Assembly: GCA_022393335.1 (NCBI GenBank)
Contig: JAJEKB010021111.1
Coordinates: forward strand, 1,229,211 to 1,293,210
DNA from: Macrotrachela quadricornifera
Taxonomy: Eukaryota; Rotifera; Eurotatoria; Philodinida; Philodinidae
Reading direction: 5' to 3'
Length of the DNA stretch: 64,000 nucleotides
Positions 35,800 through 47,432 of the stretch are shown one piece after another (the stretch's first letter is position 1; the number at the start of each line of letters is the position of its first letter). The notes below the pieces were generated by a model that saw only the letters and a program-made list of their open reading frames with translations, did no database searches and was not told the origin of the DNA. Both the position numbers and the translations under genes were made by a program.

Positions 35800-37050
35800 A
35801 TGTCTCGACAAAATAACCTTCTAAATGACATATGGACGAAATTATCAGATGTTATGGAACAAATCTTTCAATTTCGATCTGTGACTAGAGATACTTTTAT
35901 GACTCATTATAAGTCTGTTTTTATTGTTTAAATTAATAATATAATGAGATTCTTTTTTCTTATTCTAAATTTGCAGCATGGTGTATCGTTATTTTTTAAG
36001 TGAAGAATACAGGGAAAGTCTTTTTAGAGCACCCTTAAATAGGCGAAATCGAATAAATCAATCAAACAATGAACAAGTTGATATAAATATTCCTGGTGGT
36101 GAAATGTACTTTAAGTTAAAAAACTTTCTTAAAAGAAAACTTGAAACTATAGCTGAAGTAAGAATATATTTAGAAATAATTTAACTCGTAGAATTTTAGA
36201 GAATAAATAAGATCTAATTGAATTTATTTATTTTTATTATAGAATAGAACTAATTTGAAAGGTGAAGATTTTCTTCGATTATATGTTAAAATTTGGCAAG
36301 AATATCAAGTTTTAAGTAAAATTCTAAACAATTTATTTGCTTCAATGAATTCTAATTGGCTTACACGTCTACGTATACTGGGCTATAGAGGCATTTATGA
36401 TGTTTATACTGTATATTGTCAAATAAATCTAATATTTATTTTAAAATAATATTTAATAAAATATAATTTAGACTACAATGCATATATGGCAAGATATATT
36501 TTTCAAAGATTCTAATCGATTATTATCACAAACTTGTTTTAATTTAATAAAAGATCAACGTAATGGAAAGTATATTGATTCTCTTTTAATTCGTCAAGTT
36601 GTCCAAAGTTATGGTATAGAAATATACATATATATATATATATGATAATTATATTTTTAATATCAGCTGATTTTACAAAAGATGAAGGAAATAATAGAAA
36701 AAATCAAAGATTATCACAAACACTTACAATATATATTAATTATTTTGAAAAAGAATTTTTTCAAGATACAGAACTATTTTATAAAATGAAATCAAACGAT
36801 TATTATAAAAAGAATTCGATTATTGATTATCTTAAAAATGTAATATTAAAATTTTTTTTAAATTTATTGAAGAAAATTTTTATAGAATATTCAACATCCT
36901 GTTAAAGAAGAAGAATATCGTCTAAAAGATTATTTACATCCAACAACATTAGATAAATTAAAACCAAATATTGTAGAAATTCTTATTAAAAATCATCTTG
37001 AAGATCTTTATATTGAATTAATAGAATTATTACATCAAGAAAATATTTAA
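35800..37050 (+). pseudogene. cullin-1-like gene truncated to its N-terminal cullin repeats (313 aa)
   Basis: Exons 35800-35912, 35977-36157, 36243-36410, 36472-36613, 36667-36839 and 36886-37050. All introns are GT-AG, 46-85 nt, and the joined frame is open. The protein follows CUL1 order: DIWTKLSDVMEQIF, THYNMVYRYF (across intron 1), GGEMYFKLKNFLKRKL, LYVKIWQEYQVLSKILNNLF, RGIYDVYT, DQRNGKYIDSLLIRQVVQSY and FFQDTELFYKMK, ending with LKDYLHPTTLDKL…LIELLHQENI. In CUL1 this region binds SKP1/F-box adaptors. The cullin-homology, RBX1-binding and neddylation parts are absent. The TAA at 37048-37050 is followed at once by G|GTAAAT, a good donor, so the stop may be a point mutation at a former exon end. 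A Helitron-like element starts 129 bp downstream. Splice sites look intact, so expression of a short protein is possible. Confidence 0.83.
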
Positions 37051-37178
37051 GGTAAATATCAATTAAAATTCGTCATATTTACCTTCGTATCAAATGAGAA
37101 TTAGTCATATCAATAAGAAATTAAAAATATGAAAAGCATGAATAACAATTATCTTTTCTTTTTCTTTCGATAATATTA

Positions 37179-37820
37179 TCTATATTATAATGTTCAGTGT
37201 GTGTCTGCCTGTTACCGAGTCAAAAAAAATATGGTTTCAGATTGATCCGAGGGGTCAAAAAAACATGGTTATAGCTTCAGCTCTAGAGCAAATAATAGGC
37301 TTGTCTATCTTCTTCTATATAGTAATGTTAAGTGTCTCTGTATGTGTTAATAGGTTGAAGGAACAGAAGTGATGATAGAGATGAGATCAAAGGAGCATAT
37401 GATCAACACCCGCGTGAGCGGGGGATGTGGAATAGTGTACACCCCCTCAATAATTGGAAATTTTTCGTTTTTTTTTCAGCGACGAGAGCAGATTTGGAAC
37501 AAATTTTGTGTTTTTTTAAAGAAATTTTGCTTGAAATACTCTTTTACACCCCCAAAAAAATTTGACATCCTTTCAAAACCCGCTACACCCCCCCCCCCCC
37601 CCGCACAAATCTTAGACCCTTCGCGCGGGCACCGCATATGATTGTTTTCAAAGAAATTTTTTATGTTTGTTACCTTTAAATAAATTGAATATCATGCAAT
37701 AACGTTTGTTTCAGAACAGAGATAGAATTCTAAAAGTGTCTTTAAGAATTCGCTTGCCATTAGAAAAGATTTTCTTTACATAGTAAAAGCGGCCATGCAG
37801 TATGCACGGGTTTCTACTAG
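37179..37820 (+). mobile_element. Helitron-like non-autonomous element
   Basis: Starts A|TCTATATTATAATGTTCAG at 37179. Ends with the hairpin CCATGC-AGTAT-GCACGG (37793-37809) and CTAG at 37817-37820, then T. A second Helitron-type start (TCTATATAGTAATGTTAAG, about 37315) lies inside, followed by sequence shared with 10675-10942. Relative to that copy, 37403-37632 is an insertion containing a 15-C run and a 'cgcgtgagcggg…gcgcgggcac' inverted pair. No coding capacity. Confidence 0.75.
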
Positions 37821-38257
37821 TGATTACTAATTAATAATAGATTCACTTTAAGAATCAACCCTAGTAAAACATCTTGTTTCGCAAGATCTGATTATCTTCT
37901 ACCTACAAATCTTGAATACAGATAAGTGAACAGATTTTTAAAATTTGTGCGCAAGATACTTATCTCATCTTGGTTACATATTTATCTGATATGATTAACA
38001 GACAACAAGTATTCTGTACCCAAGATTTTGACTGATCAGATTTTCAAAACCTCTTTTGCCACTTTCTAGAAATAAATTATGTCGAATTGGTCAAGAAAAC
38101 ATGCTTTCTATTTAAGAATATTCCTGAAGATGATGATTTCAAAATGACCATTGTCCACTAAGTAAACTTCTTTTGTTTGTAGTAGTAATTTGACTTAAGA
38201 TTCCGATTCAGCATCAAACTTTACATGAGAGTGAGTATTTCGCAAGTACATACCGGG
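37821..38257. other. intergenic, nothing recognised
   Basis: Contains several copies of CAAGAT/ATCTTG in both orientations (37870-38030), possibly a decayed inverted repeat. No continuation of the cullin gene was found here. Confidence 0.4.
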
Positions 38258-38890
38258 TGTTTGAAAAGTCACTTACCAAAAAAAATCTGAATATCTTCCT
38301 TACGGCTCGAGCAAACGAACTGATTTTTTTATCAATGATAGAGGCATATTGAAAGTTTATATCCATAAAGACATGTCTAGAGAGACGCTTTGCCAAGTAC
38401 CATTATTAGTTTGAACAAAAAAGTTTTTATTTTTTCACAAATAGGAATAGGGTGAGCCAAAAGCCACCTTACCAAGAAAAAATTGAATATTTCGGCTACA
38501 GCTGAACCAAACAAACTGATTTTTTTACTCATAATAGCGGCATATTCACACTTTAAATCCATACGGACAAGGTTAGAGAAAACCTTTGTTAAGTATCACA
38601 AATGACTTCAACAAAAAAATGTTTACTTTTTCATAGATAAGAAAAAAAACCAATATAATTAACGAAGAATTTCTCTAGGCATGTCTTTATGAACCTGAAG
38701 CTTCGACATGCCTCTATTATTGATAAAAGAATCAGTCCGTTTGCTCGAACCGTAATGGAGATAATCAATTTTTTCTCCGTTGTGTACTTTTTGGGCAATC
38801 TTGAAAAGTCGTTTTGTCGAAAAACAAATTGAATATCTCCTTTGACTACAGCAACAATGCGGACATTTTTTTTCACCAATTAGGGCAAAA
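38258..38890. repeat. decayed relatives of the 3809-5092 inverted-repeat family
   Basis: Units starting ACCGGGTGTTTGAAAAGTCA (38252 region) and TAGGGTGAGCCAAAAGCCAC (38450) each continue with 'aaaaattgaatat.tc…gctgatttttttat.aatgatagaggcat'. Inverted units follow at 38590-38800. The sequence and alternating layout match 3809-5092 but with many substitutions. The minus-strand open frames here are not genes. Confidence 0.65.
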
Positions 38891-39057
38891 AGTCCGCAAT
38901 CAAGAAACGGGGGGTGAGAAAGGAAAATGACCGAATATTATAAACTGTCCGCAAAATAGAATCGAGATAAAGGAATAAAAATGTCCGCATTATAGAATCA
39001 AATTCTATTGTATAAGGAAAGAAGAAGATACACAAAATTTAAGGTAATTCTAGTCAA

Positions 39058-40526
39058 TTAAAGTATAGGTTCAAAGTCAGCATCGTCTTTCTCAGACGTA
39101 TCCAAAACATGAATGTATCGATAGCAAAGAGAACGCAATCTTTTTTGGTATTCTGTTAAATCCAACGAACCATTTAAATAATCATCTTTTGCTTGTCGTA
39201 AAATAATTTCATTATTAATTGATTTAAAACGTTTTGGACGAGTTGTCCTTTGTTGAAGTTTTTCTTGTTCCAATCTGATTATTACCGATTCTTCAGCTTC
39301 TTGAATGTATCAAATCCAAGACCAAATACTGGGATGTGTGGGACAATGAGAATTCAATTGGCCGTGATAACCTTCGACATGATTATTAGTTTTTGGTCGT
39401 ATTCCAATTACATTGAACAAATTCCAAAATGATCGTGGATAGATGGATTCTTCAACATAAGTTTCCAAAACGTAATCAGTTAATTTTAAAAACTTTTTGT
39501 TTAGGTTGCTTAATTCTTCAATAATATCACAAAAACCAGTATCAATTTCAGCAGGTGGTAAAATTGGCAACATTAATATGTTTGCAATTTGTCTTCGAGC
39601 ATCTTCATCTTGTGAAAGTTTAAGTAAACCTTTTTTTTAATTTGTCTCCAAATATTTTGAGAAAAATGGAATTGACACCCTTTGATCGATGCTGTAGGAA
39701 AACTACATGAAAATGATTTGTATAAAGCAACCTCAAAATCAATAAGAATGGTTTGTGGTGCAAGTTTAACGTCATTAATTTTAGCAAATGAAATTACATC
39801 TTGAAGCAATTCATCATACATAACTTTTTTTATACTTGGTAGAGCAGCATATACAGCAGACTTCATGCTGTATTTGTCCCAGACATGAAGACTAAAACTT
39901 TGATAAAATAAACGTGGTGCAGTACGAAATGTACCATCGGCGTTCCAGTGATGATTTTCACCAAGCATTTTAATAGCTGTTAATGAGGAAAAAGTAAGTA
40001 TCATCGCGCGACGATTGTGACTTAATAAGAATTGGTCATTTGATAATGTTCGAGTAAGTGGATGTGGCACATTAATTGATGAAAGTAATTTTGGAAGTGG
40101 TGGATGCTTTAATGATCTATAACTGTACAAACAGGACCTTATACGATCAAACACTGGAACTACTCCGGCTGTACCATTTTCTCGTCTGAATTTCTTTACT
40201 TCTTGTTCATATAATGCTGATACTGGTGTTGCAGGATCTTCATCAATTCTTCGTTTCATTGATTTAATGCATTCATATACACACCCATCCATTTTTTGGT
40301 CATGTACAGATTCATGATGTCCATCTGGTTTAATTGATGAAGTTCTTATAATTACATTTTGGCGCGTCACAATCGAAGCATTGCATACTTTATGTGTACA
40401 TATCCAAAAGTCGCTTCCATTCTTATTCTTACGTTTCAATCCAAAAAGAAAATTTTTGTACATAATCCCATTATTACCAGATTGGGTGGTAATAATGGAA
40501 ACGTTTTCTTGGTTTACAAGAGACAT
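39058..40526 (-). pseudogene. FLYWCH/MULE-type transposase, one frameshift and one stop
   Basis: The start is ATG at 40526 (MSLVNQENVSII). The N-terminal part has a FLYWCH-like zinc finger (YKNFLFGLKRK…FWICTHKVC…H.ESVHDQ). The MULE catalytic region follows: HHWNADGTFRTAP (first Asp), TILIDFEVALYKSF (second Asp), GCQFHFSQNIWRQI, and the acidic third position in NNHVEGYHGQLN (39360-39390). A one-base change in the A8/T8 run at 39631-39638 shifts the frame: the first frame goes on to a spurious end at 39573, while the correct one continues as KGLLKLSQDED…ILPPAEIDTGF. A TGA at 39310-39312 then interrupts before YIQEAEESVIIRLEQEKLQ. All else is open over about 1.47 kb. TIRs were not found. It is a recently dead transposase; domestication is unlikely given both lesions. 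Confidence 0.85.
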
Positions 40527-40680
40527 TTTACGAACTGTTTATTTCTATTTTGACTGCTTTAAATATGTCTATGTATAGTATAGACATTCGAAACAATGAC
40601 CTGAACGACCATCATCCATCCAGCGCTACATCATTTCGCCAGCGGTAATATCCTCTATAAAATTTAGTTGAATACCCTCC

Positions 40681-42202
40681 CAGAGACCGTCACAGGGCAC
40701 TTTTTTTTGCCCTACCCTGCCCTTTGCCCTGCTCGGTCTTGTCCTGCCCTGCCCTGAAATTTTTTCAGGGCAAAATTTTTCGCCCTGTCCTATCCTGAGG
40801 GCAGGACAGGGCGTTTCATTTGATTTCGCTAATTAATAGAATTGCTGATATGTTAAAAGTATATAGCCATTTTCAGGTTAAACACGTATATGTTATTTAT
40901 ATTAATTCGAAAAAAATGTTATACACAAACTGAGATCATCATAGAAAAACTCTAGTATATTTAAGCATAAAAAACAATCCAAATCATCACAGGAGGAAAA
41001 TGCAAGTATTAGAAAAAAAATATTGAAATAGTAAATAAACATAGTAAGTTGTTTTGTTATATGAACGCGCATTATTCGACGTATTCCCTTCTTGTTTTTA
41101 TCCATCCTTTTTTATATAAATGTAGACTAAATTGCATTCAATAAAATCATAAAAAATGACACAATCACATCCATTAAAAAACGTCCTAATCGAACTATTT
41201 TATTCAAGCGCTTGCTAAGACTTGAGTTCAACATGTGTCCATCCTGAATGTCTCTCGACCTACAGACAAGCACTTGAACGCTTGCGTGGGTCATGCGTCT
41301 AGATCAAGACAGTCATGCGCTGCACTTATGGCGACCAGAGCAAGGAATAGCTTAGAAACAATCAATTCGAATAAAATAACCACGACTTTTCTACCCGAGA
41401 TTAAATGAAGATCCTTGGTGTTTACAATATTAAAATTGGACTGCTGCTTTGGATTGTCTCTCCACTGTCTTTCTTATAGTATTTATTTTTTCAAACTATC
41501 AGTTTTTACTGATAATCGATCATTTTGAACATTAAATTAACGAAAAAAAGAAAGAACAGAAGCTAGTTCGCGATGATATCAACTAGCTTATGTTTATTAA
41601 CTTATCATGCTTGGGTACAGATGTGAGAATGGATGTGTAGTCATCTATCAGTAAATTGACTCTAATTCATTCAAAACTTGATGAAAAAAGCAATCACTAC
41701 ATACCGTTCGATGCGCCTCGAAAAGCTCTACAATGTAGTAACTTTGTTTTTTCATGTCTGAATAGATTACCTTGTGCGAGAAGGACTGTTAAACGTCGTG
41801 GTCATGGCTTTTGTTGCACTCTAAGTGCTTGGTCGATCAAGAAACACAAACGCTTGAACAAGAACTCAACTTCATGAATAAGAACAATAAGCGATGAAAC
41901 AAGAAGCACAAACACTTCAGTTTTTTTAGTGGTCTCCAGTCTTTACTCATGATGTGTCCAGAGCGCATGACACTCAGTCTTAAGAAACCCAAAAATGTCA
42001 TGCACTTGCTAAAAGAAGTTCGGCTAGGGCCACTTATCTTGACCAACTGATAACCACATCTATTACAAATGATCATGATATCACTGTTAATAGGTCAAAA
42101 ACCTCGAAAATAGTAATCAGGGCAAAAACTTCTGCCCTGCCCTGCCCTATAAAATCGCGCAGGGCAGGGCATCAGGGCAGCCCTGCCCTGTGACGGTCTC
42201 TG
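40681..42202. mobile_element. hAT-like element with 18-bp perfect TIRs and CCCTG subterminal repeats
   Basis: TIR CAGAGACCGTCACAGGGC at 40681-40698 is perfectly inverted at 42185-42202. Many copies of GCCCTGCCCTG lie just inside both ends (40710-40815 and 42135-42185), as in hAT elements. The flanking 8-mers (TACCCTCC and ATTTCTTC) do not match, so the duplication has decayed or recombination occurred. The interior has no intact transposase; 41200-42070 holds short frames without a domain. Confidence 0.8.
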
Positions 42203-42511
42203 ATTTCTTCCTTTCAATTAATTTATCTCATCCTATATTTGATTTATTTTCTCCCTATCCATCATTTTCTTTTATAACTGAAATTGTCAGTAGCTTTTCA
42301 AAAGAGATACTTTTTAATTAAATCTCGCTATTTAAAGAATGTGTAGCTATTTAAAAGTTTCGATTGTTCTCATGTTTTTTATCATACGATTGAAAACAAA
42401 ACGAAATAATGTTTGTGACTTCAGTAGTTGAGCAGTTATTTTCTCTCTGTATATTCTATTCACTAAACCTTTGAAGGATTTATGAAAAATTGAGTTAAGG
42501 GTAAGGACTTA

Positions 42512-43035
42512 TTATTCTGCCCATGTGATTCGAACCGGACAAAAACCGCCAGTAAACCGTCGGTTGACCGTCCGGTATAATGTGCGCTATACTGGCGGTA
42601 TACCGCCGGTTTTTTTTGAAAATAAAACATCGTAATAGCTTATGTTTAAACCGCTAAATATTTTTAAAGTCTGTTAAAACTCTCAAAATCGCTCTGCTTT
42701 CGATGACACTGTATATTGTCGATGCGCTTGAGCTACCTGTACCAGCCACAGAGTATAAATTGGTCCCAATCTCGAAATAATTTTTCTATTAAAGAGGGCG
42801 CTGCAAAATATTTAATAAGTAAAATATATGAAAAACCGGTTTCTTTCTCAGTAATTATGAATTTTATTTATTAAAACATTGCGATTCTGATAGAAAAGAG
42901 CCTTTGTGAGCGTTTACAATGAGAACCGGAGAGTTTAAGAGCTACCGCCAGTAAATCGTCGGTATATCGTCGGTATTTTCAAATAACGCGGTATACCGGC
43001 GGTACCAAGAATAAATGTGCAACATGGGTGTCCTT
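42512..43035. repeat. MITE-like repeat with CCGCCGGTA motifs
   Basis: Both sides carry clusters of ACCGCC.GTA and its inverse (42537-42612: accgccagtaaaccgtcgg, tactggcggtataccgccgg; 42950-43008: accgccagtaaatcgtcgg, gcggtataccggcggtacc). The outer flanks CCCATGT/ACATGGG are inverted too. Internal sequence is AT-rich. No target duplication confirmed. Confidence 0.5.
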
Positions 43036-44140
43036 TTTTTACAGTGTTGCAGCAAGCTGAGTTATCTTTCTGTGAAACTAGATAATAATTGACTGTGATT
43101 TTTAATAATAAGTTTAAAAGAGTTTCACTAATGACAAACCGTCATAAGTGTACTGTCTTTGCCAGCAAAAGTATTTAGAAACATCTCTACGTTGAATATG
43201 AAAAGACTTTTTCCCAGAAACTGTAAGGGAAAATATAGCTCTTATCAATCTGCGAAACTTACCGCTTCTTGAGATATTGCCATCGATCCTGTACTATAGT
43301 TAATGAGATTTACCAAAGTTCGAATTTGGCATGAATTTCGATTCCCAGCAGAAAGGATTTTGACCAATCTTCACATTGGAAAAAAATGTTACACTGCTTC
43401 CGTTTAAAACAACTTCTTAGCAATTATTTCCCTCTTACCCATTTCACTTTTCAATTGTGTTTATGAAAAAGTTTGAATACTGTATGCGAAAAAAATTAAC
43501 CATGTTATCTTTTATAATTTCTGATTGTCCATTGAACATGAATACTAAATATTATCAACCAATGACCTTTCGAACATAACAAAATAAACAGATATTCGGT
43601 GCACGATAAAAACACACTCATTTTTTTTCACTCGATTTTTTTAAATGATAGTTGAATATAACAAAAATAATATTGTCAGATGAAGCAACGTAGACTATCG
43701 TTTAGTAAGCATGCGCTATCGATAGAAAGAAAAATTGAATAAGATTATGCGTGTGTTATTTCCTATCATAGATGTACATGTACATGATGCTTTTCTATAC
43801 AAATTTGTTGAAAAAAATTGCTTGATTGACGAAGCGTGATCAGAAATTAAAAAAAAATGAACAAGTAAACGAAGGGACATTTATCGATAATAAGTAAATT
43901 TTGATAAACGTCTTTTTGTATTGTTGTGCTGTCGTGTTATTCATAAGTAGGCATTTTTTGCAGAATAAATAAACTATTTCATATTATTATCAAAATCGCC
44001 ATAATCAACAAAGATTAATTTCGGTATTGTTTGATTAATATAATCCTTTCTAGCATTATACATCGATAGTAATTATCGAGAGCTCTGATTATATGACAAT
44101 CCTTAATTTGTACACTTTGATATATTTTGCTCTCTTAAGC
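43036..44140. other. intergenic, nothing recognised
   Basis: AT-rich; no exon chain or repeat ends identified on either strand. Confidence 0.4.
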
Positions 44141-44844
44141 AAAATGTAACCGGTGATAAAAAAGTTTTTCCACAACATATCGAGAGCTGAAACATATGTA
44201 GAACAGTCATTAAAATAAACTTTTTTTTATTGGTTTTATAGTTTGCCCTGCCCTCTATTTGTCATATCAATTTGAGATTTTTCGATTGGTTCATTGATGT
44301 CAAAATGATTATTCTTCGTAACCATGTTCTTTCATGTGTGGGACAAACAATAATTTGAAGAAAAGTTTATATAATAAAACCCTATGAAAATGGTCTACCA
44401 ATCGACGATCATCCAAAGAGTGATCAATCACCATACTTTGATAGAAAAAACTTGAAGCGTCTACAACATGATGCTACATTTCGTTAACTCACACGACTAC
44501 GATTTGTAACAGCATGTTGTAGACGCTTCAAGTTTTTTCTATCAAAGTATGGTGATTGATCACTCTTTGGATGATCGTCGATTGGTAGATCATTTTCATA
44601 AGGTTTTATTATATAAACTTTTCTTCAAATTATTGTTTGTCCCACACATGAAAGAACATCGTTACGAAGAATAATCATTTTGACATCAATGAACCAATCG
44701 AAAAATCTCAAATTGATATGACAAATAGAGGGCAGGACAAACTATATAACTAATAAAAAAAACGTTTATTTTAATGACTGTTCTATACATGTTTCAGCTC
44801 TCGATATGTTGTCGAAAAACTTTTTTATCATCTGTTACATTTTA
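44141..44844. repeat. 0.7-kb near-perfect palindrome (foldback element)
   Basis: The left arm 44141-44473 is the reverse complement of 44513-44844 with only a few mismatches (for example CTATAGTTTGCCCTGCCCTC against GAGGGCAGGACAAACTATA). The spacer is about 40 bp around ATGCTACATTTCGTTAACTC. Termini AAAATGTAAC and GTTACATTTT. No protein coding. The high arm identity implies recent origin or continuing gene conversion. No clean target duplication was found. Confidence 0.88.
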
Positions 44845-45281
44845 AGTGAGTTAAGTATTAAATAAAAAACAGTTAATTTTAAGCGTTACGTGGTCACTTA
44901 ACACTTAATACTCAATCAATGTAGATGATCCAATCTTAGACTCGATACTAGTTCTGATGAATCAGTGTTAAGGAATAGAAGATTCGAAACTTTGAAAATG
45001 TGTTAAGTCGTTCGAACAGTGTTTTCCACCCAAAACCATTGAAAAATTATCGGTTTTGATAGGAGATTCAAGGCTTCTATTAAGAAGAAGGTTTATTGAT
45101 GTTTGAGTTTCGAAGGACTCACAAGTTCAGAATGCAGGAAATTCGAATGCTCCTGTGATTACATATGCTTTTATAAAACCTTTCGATTGAATTGTTCTGT
45201 TCACACCAATACACTTCTATCCATAAGTAAGATATCACGCCTACATGGGAAATTCTGTGATACATTATATAGGATAACTGA

Positions 45282-45494
45282 ATGACTCAAAGTATATCAA
45301 TTTCAGTGAAACACACATATTCTGAAAAAAAACCAATGTCAACATCGAACAAGGTGGCTTTAACATTGCATACATTACCCATTGAACTGGTGTATAAAAT
45401 TCTTGACAATATGGATGAATTCACAATTCTTGTGTCATGTCGAAATGTTTGTGCAAAACTCAATACCATCACAGACACGTATCACAGATACAAG
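45282..45494 (+). CDS. F-box exon, probable 5' exon of an F-box/LRR gene
   Basis: ATG at 45282; 71 codons to a strong donor (TACAAG|GTAAGG at 45494/45495), phase 0. It contains an F-box: LPIELVYKILDNMDEF, then LVSCRNVCAKLNTITDTYHRYK. F-boxes bind SKP1 in SCF ubiquitin ligases. The phase matches the phase-0 LRR exons that begin 3.3 kb downstream (48844). An F-box exon followed by LRR exons is a plausible gene design, but the intervening 3.3 kb carries transposon insertions and the first LRR exon remnant has a stop, so the two parts may no longer splice together. An alternative in-frame start is the ATG at 45336. Confidence 0.68.
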
Positions 45495-47423
45495 GTAAGG
45501 TGAACTTTTAGGATGAAATCATCTATCTTTTCGTGAATTTATTAATTGCATTAATTTTAGCTATCATTGAAAAGAATCCATGGAGATTGATTACAGACAG
45601 TCTTATCAATTTCTTAAAAAAAAAACTTTCTAGGATAATGAATTGTCAAAAGACAAAAAAACTTCCTTTTATGTAGAAATGGTGGATGTGGGGCTGGGTT
45701 CGACACTATTCATATATCTTGTTTTTTCATTCAGCTGGGATCTAAGACATTTTATATATTTTTTTATTGAGCTTTAGAGTGTGCGAGAATGTGGTTTTTT
45801 CATAGTTTGAATAATATCACTTTCAGTCGTGAAAGTATTTGCAAAATACGTCGATACCCACAAACAGTCCAAATTCAATTCCTTTGAAATAAACTTTCTT
45901 AAATACTGCTTTTTCTGAGACACGAACAGCGAAAAAATTAAAGATCAAATGTCAAAATCCAGCACACATTCCATACGATTATTCGACTGTTCGTGTATTT
46001 TATAAATTCCCAAAGTCTCATATCTCGGACACAATACGTTAAAAATAATTAATTCTTTGGACGGTTGTGCTAGTCTAGTGACCTTCTATCTTTAGCCAAA
46101 ATTTAAACTTTAAACCTTTTGACAATCTGGAGAATTTTTTCTTCCTTGATATTCCTAAAGAACGACCTGAATGTCTAGTATTTCAGATAGAAATCACAAA
46201 TTATTTTTCGTTTACCTTGCGTCTACTCAGCACAGAAAATTCAAATTGAAAAGAAATACTTTTGCAAAAAAGTGGTTAGCTGTCTATGGATATACCCTAG
46301 TCCAACTTATTAAAGAAGTCTTCAGAGTTCAAGGAAAACATGAAATTTTTTAATGTATCTTTCTTTCATACAATATTAATAACAAAACTCAGCAATAATA
46401 CATGCATATTAACTCTAAGAATTCTATGATAATTAACACATTCCCCACAATGGGATCCACTACCGCTAACATAGCAAATCAAATCGACTATAACTCAACA
46501 GATTCTTCTGAAAGATTGATCACATAGTGAATCTTATGCAGCTTTAAACGTTCTTTTTAATCATATATGTGAAAATTAATTTTGCTCGAAATATGGTGTA
46601 GAACATAAGGTTTGTTGAAGATCTACATCACAACATGCGTGCATATTGGAGTTAAAGCCTTTTCAAGCTATATTTCCAATTAAAGAGATTCTATCTTATA
46701 GAGCGTTTATCCTTTTATTGAATGATATGCATTGGTAAAACATCCTCATAAGAATTCAGATAAGATGAGATAAAGTATATAATAGTGCGCGTCTTGTTAA
46801 ACCAAATGAACGGGTAAATTCGGCGAGAAAAATTGTAAACATTCAACTCTGTTAGTTGAAAACTGATACATAGGAGTATCCAAAATTAGTGACAACAACA
46901 TTTTGGTACCACATATTAAGTTTCATAAAAGTTTCTTTTCACAAAATGTGTATTGAAACCGCCAATAAAACATTTACACAACTGCAGAGGGTTCAGATAT
47001 TTTGAATTAGTAATTTCGGAGTTGTAAATATTCCATTCGACGTTTTAAGTAATTTGTCTAGTAATAATTTCTATACAGAAATAAAAAGTCTTCTTTTTCG
47101 GTACTTATGAAATTGATTGAAGAAGCTTTAGATAAAGTCCAGACAAAGTCATAACTTGCCATTCAATGCATCTTCATCTCTACTTTCCAACGGTGCAAAC
47201 TGCAGCTCTCTATCTCGTTTTTATCAAAAGTTATGCAAAACACATATTATAACCGTCACATATGATTAAAAAAATAGATGTTATTGAAATTTTATTATTA
47301 TTATATTAGTTGAATGACAATCAAATAGCATAGAAAGAAAGAACTTTTTTTACTCTATCATCCAATGTAAAAAGAAATTTTTATCAAGCTTAATATGTGG
47401 TACTAAAATGTTGATACCACTAC
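45495..47423. other. region between the F-box exon and a foldback element
   Basis: Probable long intron or former gene body. An open frame at 46171-46353 (HRKFKLKRNTFAKKWLAVYG) might be an orphan exon but no domain is seen. At 46433-46470 TTAACACATTCCCCACAATGGGATCCAC is a left end of the piggyBac-like MITE family, with no right end found. The rest is AT-rich. Confidence 0.4.
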
Positions 47424-47432
47424 TTTTGGTTA

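Noticed and set aside
39058..40526. Domesticated MULE gene
   Set aside because: A frameshift and an internal stop with no compensating introns make a host function unlikely, unless the lesions are sequencing errors.
40681..42202. CRISPR-like or satellite array of GCCCTG repeats
   Set aside because: The repeats are irregular, without spacers of constant length, and sit just inside inverted termini; they are subterminal transposon repeats.
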